A DNA stretch of 64,000 bases from Roseobacter sp. MH60115 (GTDB lineage Bacteria; Pseudomonadota; Alphaproteobacteria; Rhodobacterales; Rhodobacteraceae). Below the pieces are notes generated by a model. That model saw nothing but the letters and a program-made list of their open reading frames with translations. It had not been told where the DNA came from and searched no databases. Made by a program: the position numbers and the translations under genes. Shown piece by piece: positions 9,153 to 17,375 of the stretch (positions are counted from its first letter, which is position 1; each line of letters opens with the position of its first letter). The stretch covers positions 806,001 to 870,000 of the forward strand of contig NZ_JADOBQ010000001.1 in the NCBI RefSeq assembly GCF_015644665.1, in the 5' to 3' direction.

Positions 9153-10475
9153 ATGATCAGCCAGGAATTGAATGACGCCCTGACCCAATCGGGTCCGGGC
9201 ACACCTGCGGGCGAGGTCATGCGGCGCTATTGGCAGCCCGCGGCCCTCTCTGATGAACTGGCGGGGACCCGACCGGTGGTGCCGGTGAAGCTGCTGGGCG
9301 AGGACCTCGTGCTTTTTCGCGACAGTGAGGGGGAGCTGGGTCTGATTGAGCGGGCCTGCCCGCACCGGGGCGCGGACCTGTGTTACGGGCGGCTCGAAGA
9401 CAACGGGCTGCGCTGCCCGTTTCACGGCTGGCACTTTGACCGCACCGGCCAATGCGTCGAACAGCCCGGCGAGCCCGAAGGTTCCCAGATGCACAGGCAG
9501 ATCAGGAACAAGAGCTACCCGGTGGTCGAGCGCAACGGGATCGTCTTTGCCTATATGGGCCCGGGCGACCCGCCACCGCTGCCGGGGTTCGATTGCTTTC
9601 GTGCGCCGGACAGCCATGTCTTTGCCTTCAAGGGGCTGTGGGAGTGCAACTGGCTGCAGGCGATGGAGGTCGGCATCGACCCTGCGCATGCCTCCTTCCT
9701 GCACCGCTTCCTGCAGGATGAAGATCCCGCCGACAGCTACGGCAAGCAGTTCCGCGATACCGCGGCCAATACGGACATCCCGATGACAAAGCTGCTGCGC
9801 GACTACCCGCGCCCCGACATCAGCGTGGAGGAGACTGATTACGGCCTGCGCCTGATCGCGCTGCGTCATCTGGACGATGGCCGCACCCATGTGCGCGTGA
9901 CCAACCAGATTTTCCCGCAGGCAATTTCCATCCCCATGAGCCGCGAGATGATCATCACGCAATGGCATGTGCCCCTCGATGACAGGCGCTGCTACTGGTA
10001 TTCGATGTTCACCAGCTTCACCGACCCCGTGGACAAGGAAAAGATGCGGGATCAGCGGTTGAAGGAACACCGCCTGCCGGATTACGCGCCGCGCAAGAAC
10101 AAGCGCAACAATTACGGCTACGACCCCGAAGAACAGGCGGGCGAGACCTATACCGGCATGGGGCTGGATATCAACGTGCATGACCAATGGGCGGTGGAAA
10201 GCCCGGGGCCGATCTTTGACCGGACGAAGGAGCATCTGGGTAAGACGGATGTGGCGATTGTGCGGTACCGGCGCATGTTGCGTGCGGCCATGGCGGCCCT
10301 GGAGCAGGGGAACGCGGAGAGCTTGCCGATGGGCAATGGGGGAGACCCGGCCATTATACAGGGACCGATCAGCAATGACACCATCGCGATGACCTCTGAC
10401 TGGAAAGCGGCCTATACCGCCAGCGATGCAGAGCGGCGCGCAGGCTGCACCGGCTGGGATGCGACGATCACCTGA
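9153..10475 (+). CDS. Rieske-type non-haem iron oxygenase, alpha subunit
   Basis: A 440-residue oxygenase with an N-terminal Rieske [2Fe-2S] domain: CPHRG (Cys69, His71) and CPFHGWH (Cys88, His91). The catalytic domain has a mononuclear iron site in a D-x2-H-x4-H arrangement (Asp176, His179, His184, in GIDPAHASFLHRF). The closest family is the phthalate 4,5-dioxygenase / O-demethylase type, which works without a beta subunit. A separate reductase is needed and none is next to it. The substrate is not evident. It starts at ATG 9153 and is followed after 64 bases by a glutamine-synthetase-like gene, which hints at a nitrogen-containing substrate (inference). Confidence 0.9.
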   Translation: MISQELNDALTQSGPGTPAGEVMRRYWQPAALSDELAGTRPVVPVKLLGEDLVLFRDSEGELGLIERACPHRGADLCYGRLEDNGLRCPFHGWHFDRTGQCVEQPGEPEGSQMHRQIRNKSYPVVERNGIVFAYMGPGDPPPLPGFDCFRAPDSHVFAFKGLWECNWLQAMEVGIDPAHASFLHRFLQDEDPADSYGKQFRDTAANTDIPMTKLLRDYPRPDISVEETDYGLRLIALRHLDDGRTHVRVTNQIFPQAISIPMSREMIITQWHVPLDDRRCYWYSMFTSFTDPVDKEKMRDQRLKEHRLPDYAPRKNKRNNYGYDPEEQAGETYTGMGLDINVHDQWAVESPGPIFDRTKEHLGKTDVAIVRYRRMLRAAMAALEQGNAESLPMGNGGDPAIIQGPISNDTIAMTSDWKAAYTASDAERRAGCTGWDATIT

Positions 10476-10539
10476 CAGCGTTTTTCGCGTGACGGACCCG
10501 GAGACGGCGGGCTAGGCTCTCTCGGGGACAGGAGGACAT

Positions 10540-11985
10540 GTGAGCGGGAATGCGGGGATTTCGCAGGGCAGGCTGGCGCAAACCGGTCTGCTGGCCGCAG
10601 ATGCGGTGGCAGCGGCAGAGGCGTTGCTGGCCGATCTGCAGGGCAACGATCTGGAAACGGTGCGCGTTCTCTTCCCCGATCAGCATGGGGTGTTGCGGGG
10701 CAAGACACTTGTGGCTTCGGCGCTGGCTTCTGTCTTTACCGCTGGCATCTCTGTCCCCTCGACGCTCTTTCTGAAAGACACCTCGCACCGCACCGTTTAT
10801 CCAGTGTGGGACGGCGCGGGCGACAGCCCGGTGCAGGGCGCAGGGGATGTGTTGCTTGTCCCGGACCCGTCGACGTTTCGGCACTTGCCACAGGCACCGG
10901 GGTCTGCGTGGATTCTCTGCGATGCGGTGATGAAATCCGGTGCGGCCCTTCCCTTTGCGCCGCGCACAGTTCTCCGCCGTGCGGTGCAGGCCCTGACGGA
11001 CGCGGGCCTGCAAATGCAGGTGGGGCTGGAGGTGGAATTCCACGTTTTCGAGATCACCGACCCCGCGCTGGAGCATGGTGATGCCACGATGCCGCCTGCG
11101 CCGCCGGTCACCCGCAATCTCGCCCCCGGCTACCAGTTCCTGACAGAGACGCTTTACGCCCGGTTGGAACCCGTTTCCGAGATGTTGCGCCGTGCGGTTC
11201 AGGCCATTGGCTTGCCCTTGCGGTCCATGGAGGTCGAGATGGGCCCGAGCCAGCTCGAATTCACCTTCGATCCGGCGGACCCGATGACGCATGCGGATAA
11301 CCTGATGATGCTGCGCACGCTGGTCAAAGAAGTCTGCGCACAGGAAGGGCTGCATGCAACCTTCATGAGCCGGCCAAAGCTGGACAACGGCTGCGCCTCC
11401 GGCTGGCATCTGCATCAGTCACTGTTCGACACCATGGGTACGCCTCTGATGATGCCGCAGCCCGACGGAACCCTCAGCACCCATGCGGCGGGCTGGATTG
11501 CCGGGCTGCTGGAGCATGCCGCCGAAAGCTGTTTGCTGACCACACCGACGGTCAACGGCTACAAACGGTACCAACCCTACAAGCTGGCACCTGACCGGGT
11601 GGTTTGGGGGCATGACAATCGCGGTGCCATGCTGCGTGCGATCATGGCGCCGGGCGACCGCGCTTCGCGCATTGAAAACCGTGTGCCCGAGACGGCAGCC
11701 AACCCCTACTATGCCTTCGCCAGCCAGATACTCAGCGGGTTGGACGGCTTGACCTATGGGCGCACGCCGCCACCGCCCGTTGAAAACCCGCATGGCGCCG
11801 GCGCAGAGGCCTTGCCGCGCTCTCTCGGCGCTGCCATTGATGCCTTTGAGACATCGGCGTTCTACCGGGCGGCACTGGGTTCAGAGGTCGTGGACTATCT
11901 GGTCCGGATCAAACGGGCCGAGTGGGAACGGTATCTGGCGCATGTCTCGGATTGGGAACAGGCAGAGTATTTCGGGTTGTATTGA
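10540..11985 (+). CDS. glutamine-synthetase family ligase (probably gamma-glutamyl-amine type)
   Basis: A 481-residue protein of the glutamine synthetase fold. It shows the GS beta-grasp start (VRVLFPDQHGVLRGKTL), the metal site VGLEVEFHVFE, the ATP-site stretch LDNGCASGWHLHQS and the C-terminal NRVPETAANPYYAFA. Sequence character is that of GS-like ligases (gamma-glutamylputrescine, -anilide or -isopropylamide synthetases) rather than housekeeping GlnA: the adenylylation-loop context of GlnA is absent. The start is GTG 10540 behind CAGGAGG at 10530-10536. The stop overlaps the next start by one base (TGATG). It may attach glutamate to an amine before the Rieske oxygenase acts, as in aniline degradation; that is inference from neighbourhood. 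Confidence 0.85.
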   Translation: MSGNAGISQGRLAQTGLLAADAVAAAEALLADLQGNDLETVRVLFPDQHGVLRGKTLVASALASVFTAGISVPSTLFLKDTSHRTVYPVWDGAGDSPVQGAGDVLLVPDPSTFRHLPQAPGSAWILCDAVMKSGAALPFAPRTVLRRAVQALTDAGLQMQVGLEVEFHVFEITDPALEHGDATMPPAPPVTRNLAPGYQFLTETLYARLEPVSEMLRRAVQAIGLPLRSMEVEMGPSQLEFTFDPADPMTHADNLMMLRTLVKEVCAQEGLHATFMSRPKLDNGCASGWHLHQSLFDTMGTPLMMPQPDGTLSTHAAGWIAGLLEHAAESCLLTTPTVNGYKRYQPYKLAPDRVVWGHDNRGAMLRAIMAPGDRASRIENRVPETAANPYYAFASQILSGLDGLTYGRTPPPPVENPHGAGAEALPRSLGAAIDAFETSAFYRAALGSEVVDYLVRIKRAEWERYLAHVSDWEQAEYFGLY

Positions 11986-13292
11986 TGCGTTTTTGTGGAT
12001 GGGTTTTGGGCGTGATGATCGGCTCGGCAGCGGCGGCGGACTTGCCCGCGCCGGTGACAGATGCCGATTTCATGCCCCTCGATGTGGATCAGGTCCGTCT
12101 GGGCCAGATGCTGTTTTACGACCCAATCCTGTCGGGCAATCGCAACATCTCCTGTGCCACCTGCCACCACCCGAAATTCGCCACCGCGGATGGCGTTGCC
12201 CTGTCGCTGGGCGAGGGGGCTGTGGGGCTCGGCCCGGATCGCAAGATCGCAGCGGATAATATCCCCGAACAGCGTATCCCGCGCAACGCGCCCGCGCTTT
12301 TCAATCTCGGCGCGCGGGAATTTACCGTTATGTTCCATGATGGCCGCATCGAGGTGGACCCCGACAAGCCCGGCGGTCTGCGCACGCCCATGGGGGCGGA
12401 GATGACCCAAGGGTTCGCCAACCTTCTGTCCGCCCAGACGATGTTCCCGGTGCTCAGCGCTGATGAGATGGCCGGTCATTATAGCGAAAATGACATCAGC
12501 CAGGCGGTGCGGCAGGGGCGGATCACCGGACCGGATGGCGCATGGTCCAGGCTCAGCGCAAGGGTGGCGGAAACCCCCGGATATGCCCCCTTGGTCGCGG
12601 CCGCGTTTCCAGAAGCGGAGGCGCTGACCTTTACGGACATCTCCGATGCCATCGCCGCCTTTGTCGCCTTTGAATGGCGCGCGGATGGCAGCACCTTTGA
12701 CACCCACCTGCGCGGCGAGACCGAGTTGCCGCCGCAGGCCCAACTGGGCATGGACCTCTTTTATGGTGCGGCGGGATGCAGTGCCTGCCACAGTGGCCCC
12801 TTTCAGACGGACCACGGCTTCCACGCCATGGGCGTGCCGCAGTTCGGGCCGGGCAAGGCGGCGCGGTTCGAAAGCCACGCACGGGATGTGGGGCGCATGC
12901 GGGTGACCGGGCGGGACGTAGACGCCTATGCCTTCCGCACGCCCTCCCTGCGCAACGTGCTGCACACCGGACCTTACGGGCACACCGGCAGTCATGCCGA
13001 TCTGAGCCAGTTTATCGCGGATCATATGGCGGGGAGGGACGCTCTTGACCGCTTCGATCCTGCGTCGGTGACGCTCCCTGATTTGCCCGGGGCGGAAGAT
13101 TGGCGGCATATGGACGACCCGGCAGAGCAGGCGGCGTTGCGGGCTGCCGTCACCCTGCCGCCGCAGGGCCTGACCCCCGATGATATCGCCGCGCTGGTTG
13201 CGTTTCTGGCGGCGCTGGGCGACCCGGTGGCCCTGAAGGGGCGCCTGGGCGTGCCGGATACCGTGCCGAGCGGGCTGCCTGTCGACCGCTAG
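11985..13292 (+). CDS. MauG/MbnH-like di-haem cytochrome c peroxidase family protein
   Basis: A 435-residue exported protein. A signal peptide ends near residue 18 (MIGSAAAADLP). Two c-type haem sites are present: CATCHH (Cys57, Cys60, His61) and CSACHS (Cys265, Cys268, His269). The order and spacing match the CcpA/MauG superfamily, whose members either reduce peroxide or oxidise Trp/Tyr residues of a partner protein through a high-valent iron state. It starts at ATG 11985, sharing one base with the upstream stop. It faces a secreted FG-GAP protein whose stop codon overlaps its own. Peroxidase and protein-modifying roles cannot be told apart from sequence alone. Confidence 0.85.
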   Translation: MRFCGWVLGVMIGSAAAADLPAPVTDADFMPLDVDQVRLGQMLFYDPILSGNRNISCATCHHPKFATADGVALSLGEGAVGLGPDRKIAADNIPEQRIPRNAPALFNLGAREFTVMFHDGRIEVDPDKPGGLRTPMGAEMTQGFANLLSAQTMFPVLSADEMAGHYSENDISQAVRQGRITGPDGAWSRLSARVAETPGYAPLVAAAFPEAEALTFTDISDAIAAFVAFEWRADGSTFDTHLRGETELPPQAQLGMDLFYGAAGCSACHSGPFQTDHGFHAMGVPQFGPGKAARFESHARDVGRMRVTGRDVDAYAFRTPSLRNVLHTGPYGHTGSHADLSQFIADHMAGRDALDRFDPASVTLPDLPGAEDWRHMDDPAEQAALRAAVTLPPQGLTPDDIAALVAFLAALGDPVALKGRLGVPDTVPSGLPVDR

Positions 13293-14761
13293 GGGCGCAG
13301 GGTCTGGCGCTGATTGACGGCTAAATCCCGGCGCTGCGTGATCTGCCCATCCGGCCATGTGATGGTCACGTCGGCGGATGTCGCTGTCCCCAGCCCGAAG
13401 TGCAAAGGCCCCGCTTGCCCGCCCGCGTGGCCACCGCCCACGGTGAGCTCCTGCACCTGCGTCACACCGCCCGCAGTGAGTTCGACAAGCGCGCCCACGG
13501 CATGGGTGTTGGCGCCTTCCATACGCAGCTCAAGCGCCAGCCAATGGCCCATGCCTTCGGTCACATTGCGATAAAGCTCCATCGGCGCGCGCCGGTTCAT
13601 CACCACCAGATCAAGCCGCCCGTCGCCGTCCAGATCGGTCAGAGCAGCCCCCCGCGACCGCGCCACCGTGGCAACACCTGCCTCGACCGAGCGTTCCTTG
13701 AAGGTGCCGTCGGCCTGCTGAATGAGCAGTGTATTGGGGTCTTCCATGGCCAGTCCTGGCATCTGGTCCACATTGCCCTTGGCAATGAAGAGATCAGGTG
13801 CTGCGTCATTGTTCACATCTGCAAATTCAGCATGCCATCCGGTCGACGGGCGCCCGTCATCGCCCACATGTGGCCGTTGCGCGTAGGTGCCAAGGCCAAA
13901 GGGCGCGCGGCTGTACAGCCCGTCTTCGCCAGCGATCTGCATCAGCTGGTCGCCCATGGAGGTCAGCATCACCTCGGAACGTCCGTCGCCGGTGATGTCC
14001 CGGCTGGCGATGCCCATGCCCCAGACGCGCACGGTTTCCCACCCGTCGTCCGGCCCGAGAAAACGCCCCATCGCCAGATCGTACATCTGTTCAGACCCGT
14101 CGCGCACATAGTAATGACGGTCGTTGGAGATGCGCAGGCGTTTGGTCCCGCTGGCATCCCGCGCAAAGAGCATGGAGAGCGCGCAGTGCCCCGGAGAGAG
14201 GGGGCTGGCGGCAAACCCGTCGCCCTGCCAGCGGTGCAGGCTATTGTTATCGCAAGCCTCGAAAGGGCCCTCGGGGTCGTCGCGGTCCACGTAGTTGCCA
14301 ATGGCCAACACCGGACCAGGGGCCTCCCATGTGGCTGAAAAGGCGGTGGACCAGGCGCCGCCACCGTCAAAGCCCAAGGTCTCGTTCGCGGGAGTAAAGC
14401 CGCAGGCACCATCACCACGCAGCAGTTGGTTTTCGCCCACGCGCAGCAGCATCACATCCAGATGCCCATCGCCATCAACGTCCAGCGGATAGGCACCGGT
14501 TGTGCCCGTGAAAGTGGGCAGGGGGGCGGCGGCAAATTGCATGGCCCCCTGATTGATCATCAGGGTCGCCGGGCTTTCACCGCCCGCCGCCAGCAGATCA
14601 GGCAGCGCGTCCCCGTTGCAATCGAAGACAGCCACACCGCCGCCGACAAAATGCTCCCACCCGCCGGTGTATTGGTGCGGGGGCAGGTTGGCTGACAGGT
14701 CGTCAAACAGCACCTCGGCGCCGGCGGATTGCGCCAGCAGGCAGAGCAATAGCACCCTCAT
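13289..14761 (-). CDS. secreted FG-GAP / ASPIC-UnbV (CRTAC1-like) beta-propeller protein
   Basis: About 490 residues. A signal peptide (MRVLLLCLLAQSAGA) fixes the start at 14761; the open frame extends further upstream but only into the ROK gene. The mature protein has repeated calcium-binding FG-GAP loops (DCNGDALPD, DVDGDGHLD, DITGDGRSE, DVNNDAAPD, DLDGDGRLD) and a C-terminal ASPIC/UnbV domain (VTITWPDGQ). It has at least four cysteines and many tryptophans. Family members are extracellular or periplasmic; function is unknown. Its start overlaps the stop of the ROK regulator by ATGA, so the two are likely co-translated, and its stop TAG (13289-13291) overlaps the stop of the di-haem gene. 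Confidence 0.85.
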   Translation of the reverse strand: MRVLLLCLLAQSAGAEVLFDDLSANLPPHQYTGGWEHFVGGGVAVFDCNGDALPDLLAAGGESPATLMINQGAMQFAAAPLPTFTGTTGAYPLDVDGDGHLDVMLLRVGENQLLRGDGACGFTPANETLGFDGGGAWSTAFSATWEAPGPVLAIGNYVDRDDPEGPFEACDNNSLHRWQGDGFAASPLSPGHCALSMLFARDASGTKRLRISNDRHYYVRDGSEQMYDLAMGRFLGPDDGWETVRVWGMGIASRDITGDGRSEVMLTSMGDQLMQIAGEDGLYSRAPFGLGTYAQRPHVGDDGRPSTGWHAEFADVNNDAAPDLFIAKGNVDQMPGLAMEDPNTLLIQQADGTFKERSVEAGVATVARSRGAALTDLDGDGRLDLVVMNRRAPMELYRNVTEGMGHWLALELRMEGANTHAVGALVELTAGGVTQVQELTVGGGHAGGQAGPLHFGLGTATSADVTITWPDGQITQRRDLAVNQRQTLRP

Positions 14762-16017
14762 CCGCGCCCCTCCGCCATCGCATCGGCGATTTCCGACAGC
14801 GCCAGTGCCGCAGCCCCATGAGCCCACATCAGGTCACCCCAGGCATGGGTTTCGACCTTTTGCGGGGCGGCATCGCGGTTCAACGTCAGTGTATGCATTT
14901 CGCGCAACACCTCATCGGCGTAGAGGTAGTCGTACTGCATCCGCTCGCCCGAAAGGATGATCAGCGGGGGATCGAAAAGGTTCACCAGATTGGCCAGCCC
15001 CAGCGCCAGAAACCGACCCGCGCGGCGGAAAATCACCCGCGCGGCTTCGTTCCCGGCCTTCGCCTGCTCGTAGAGCTGTTGCAGCATCACATCCGGGGCG
15101 GTTGCGTCCGAATTCGACGGATCAAGGGCCGTGGAGGCCTCGCGCACCAGTGCATAGTCCGCAATATAGGCCTCAAGGCACCCGCGCTGGCCGCACTGGC
15201 ACAGCGCGCCGTCCATCTGAACCTTGGTGTGGCCCAGTTCCATGCCCAGCGAGCGCGCGCCGCGGTAGAGCCGGTGATTGATCACCAGCCCCATGCCCAC
15301 GCCCTGTTCGATGGTGACCACGGCGAAATCCGCCATGGCGCGCCCCTTGCCGAACCAAAGCTCGGCCAGCGTGACGAGGTTGGCGTCATTGTCGACCGCC
15401 ACCGGCACGCCAAAGGCATCCTCGGCGAGCGCCCGCAGGGGTCTGTCCGCCTCGGTAAGCAGGGGAGACCAGACCATCTGGCCGCTGGCGTGGTCGATCA
15501 TGCCCGGCATGCCAAGGCCGATGCAGGCGATATCGGCGCGCGCCAGCCCGGCCTCCTCCAGCAGGGCATCCAGCACATGACCGGTCTCGATCAGGATCTG
15601 CTCTATCGAGCGTCGTTGCGGGATGCAGGCGAGGCTCGCCTGTGCCAGCGGCTGGCCTGCCGCGTCCACCAGAAGGGCAGTATGCTGGGCGCGCGCCAGT
15701 TTGATCCCGACCACATAGCCCGCATCCGGTTGCACCGACAGCGCCACGGGCGGTCGCCCGCGGGAGGTGCTGCGCGTGGCGTCGCTGCCTTCCTGCAACA
15801 GGCCAAGGTCCAGCAGCTCCCCCACCAGCGCGGTGATGGAGGCCGGGCTCACTTTCAGCTGTTTGGCCAGATCGATGCGTGAAATCTGCCCCGCCGAGCG
15901 GACAGATTCGAAGACGCGATGGAGCAGAGAGGTGCTCGGCGCCTCCGATTCGGGGCGAATCGGACCACATCCCACCGGCGCATCCCCGAGATCAGGCTGT
16001 GAAATCTCCACGTTCAT
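14758..16017 (-). CDS. xylR: ROK-family transcriptional repressor, probable xylose regulator
   Basis: A 419-residue ROK repressor: an N-terminal winged helix-turn-helix (SRIDLAKQLKVSPASITALV, about residues 40-60) followed by a sugar-kinase-like ROK domain with GLGMPGMIDH and the zinc-binding CQCGQRGCLEAY motif. It is divergent from xylF across a 202-base AT-rich gap, the usual arrangement of XylR with the xylose transport and catabolic genes, so xylose is the likely inducer (inference from context). The gene overlaps the downstream FG-GAP gene by four bases, which is unusual for a regulator of this type. Confidence 0.85.
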   Translation of the reverse strand: MNVEISQPDLGDAPVGCGPIRPESEAPSTSLLHRVFESVRSAGQISRIDLAKQLKVSPASITALVGELLDLGLLQEGSDATRSTSRGRPPVALSVQPDAGYVVGIKLARAQHTALLVDAAGQPLAQASLACIPQRRSIEQILIETGHVLDALLEEAGLARADIACIGLGMPGMIDHASGQMVWSPLLTEADRPLRALAEDAFGVPVAVDNDANLVTLAELWFGKGRAMADFAVVTIEQGVGMGLVINHRLYRGARSLGMELGHTKVQMDGALCQCGQRGCLEAYIADYALVREASTALDPSNSDATAPDVMLQQLYEQAKAGNEAARVIFRRAGRFLALGLANLVNLFDPPLIILSGERMQYDYLYADEVLREMHTLTLNRDAAPQKVETHAWGDLMWAHGAAALALSEIADAMAEGRG

Positions 16018-16219
16018 TTATTCACGTCCCGAAAATAACAATGCAAAACAGACGGGATTTTCACAAAAATCCGCCGATAAATCAGGATATGCCCGATATT
16101 TTAGCTCATACTGCATAAATTTATTTTGACAGCTGAATTAAAACAGTCAATCCTTTTGCGCATGCCAAGTTAGAAACGGGCATCAACAGTCAACAGAACT
16201 GTCCCATCGGGAGGATACA
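16018..16219. promoter_or_regulatory. divergent xylR/xylF control region
   Basis: A 202-base AT-rich gap between the ROK repressor and xylF. TTGACA at 16126-16131 is a perfect -35 for xylF but the -10 near 16149-16154 is poor. ACAGT (16186-16190) and ACTGT (16198-16202) form a small inverted repeat close to the xylF start and could be part of an operator. A Shine-Dalgarno GGGAGG precedes ATG 16220. Confidence 0.45.
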
Positions 16220-17242
16220 ATGAAGAAGATGATGATTATGGGCCTGGCCGTCTCGGCAGCCCTGAGTACCGCTGCATTTGCGCAGGACCTGACGGTCGGC
16301 GTGAGCTGGTCGAATTTCCAGGAAGAGCGGTGGAAGACAGATGAAGCCGCGATCAAGGCCGCGCTTGAAGAGGCGGGCGCTTCCTATATTTCGGCGGATG
16401 CGCAGGCATCTGCGGCCAAACAGCTCACCGATGTGGAAGCGCTGATCGCCCAAGGCGCTGACGCGCTGATCATCCTCGCGATGGACAAGGATGCGATTGG
16501 CCCCGCGGTCGACAAGGCCGATGCGGAAGGTATCCCGGTTGTGGGCTACGACCGTCTGATCGAAGACGACCGCACGTTCTACCTGACCTTTGACAACAAG
16601 GGCGTGGGCCGGATTATCGCCGAGACAGTGACCGCGGCGCAGCCGTCGGGCAACTTCGCGATCATCAAGGGTGACAAAGGCGATCCGAACGCGGGCTTTC
16701 TGCTGGAAGGCATGATGGAAGTGATCGGCGACAAGGTCGAGAGCGGCGAGATCAAGATCGTCGGCGAAGCTTTCAGTGATGGCTGGAAGCCGGACAACGC
16801 GCAGAAAAACATGGAACAGATCCTGACCGCGAACAACAACGAAATTGACGCGGTTCTGTCCCAGAACGACGGTATGGCCGGTGGCGTGATTTCCGCGCTG
16901 TCGGCTCAGGGTCTGAGCGTGCCGGTCGGCGGGCAGGACGGTGACCATGCCGCACTGAACCGCGTGGCCCGCGGCGAGCAGACCGTGTCGGTCTGGAAGA
17001 ACTCCCGCGAACTCGGGGCTGCGGCTGCCGAAATCGCGGTTGCGATGGCCAATGGCACCGCGATGGGCGACATCGACGGCGCTGTGAAATGGTCCGGCGG
17101 CGAGAACGGCGTGGAGATGACTGCCATTTTCCTTGAGCCGACCCCGATCACCAAGGACAACCTGAGCGCGGCCATCAATGCGGGCCATATCGCGAAGGAC
17201 AAGGCCTGTGCCGGCGCCATGGACGGCGTTGACGGCTGCTGA
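16220..17242 (+). CDS. xylF: D-xylose ABC transporter, periplasmic binding protein
   Basis: A 340-residue type 1 sugar-binding protein with a signal peptide cleaved after about residue 22 (STAAFAQD). The start of the mature protein, VGVSWSNFQEERWKTDEAAI, is characteristic of XylF. It delivers xylose to the XylH/XylG importer. It is followed by a strong hairpin at 17256-17281 before xylH, which probably lets the binding protein be made in excess. Confidence 0.95.
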   Translation: MKKMMIMGLAVSAALSTAAFAQDLTVGVSWSNFQEERWKTDEAAIKAALEEAGASYISADAQASAAKQLTDVEALIAQGADALIILAMDKDAIGPAVDKADAEGIPVVGYDRLIEDDRTFYLTFDNKGVGRIIAETVTAAQPSGNFAIIKGDKGDPNAGFLLEGMMEVIGDKVESGEIKIVGEAFSDGWKPDNAQKNMEQILTANNNEIDAVLSQNDGMAGGVISALSAQGLSVPVGGQDGDHAALNRVARGEQTVSVWKNSRELGAAAAEIAVAMANGTAMGDIDGAVKWSGGENGVEMTAIFLEPTPITKDNLSAAINAGHIAKDKACAGAMDGVDGC

Positions 17243-17255
17243 TCCTTGACCATCT

Positions 17256-17286
17256 GCCGGGCGCGCACCGCCGCGCCCGGCTCTTT
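17256..17286 (+). terminator. hairpin with T-rich tail between xylF and xylH (partial terminator)
   Basis: A perfect 10-base GC-rich stem (17256-17265 with 17272-17281), 6-base loop, followed by TCTTTT. It lies 14 bases after the xylF stop and inside the operon, so it probably terminates part of the transcripts or protects the 3' end of xylF mRNA. Confidence 0.7.
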
Positions 17287-17375
17287 TCGAACTTTCTGAA
17301 TTGCCGGATGTAGCTGTCCCCGCGCGATCACTGTGCGGACAGGACCCGTACATCTCGCAAGGGACGCGCTGAACC

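Noticed and set aside
11895-13358. Long minus-strand open frame opposite the di-haem gene
   Set aside because: The plus strand has two CxxCH haem sites and a signal peptide; the antisense frame has no support.
16088-16184. ATGCCCG near 16090 and CGGGCAT near 16178 as a distant inverted repeat operator
   Set aside because: Seven bases apart by about 85 bases is within chance; the closer ACAGT/ACTGT repeat is noted instead.
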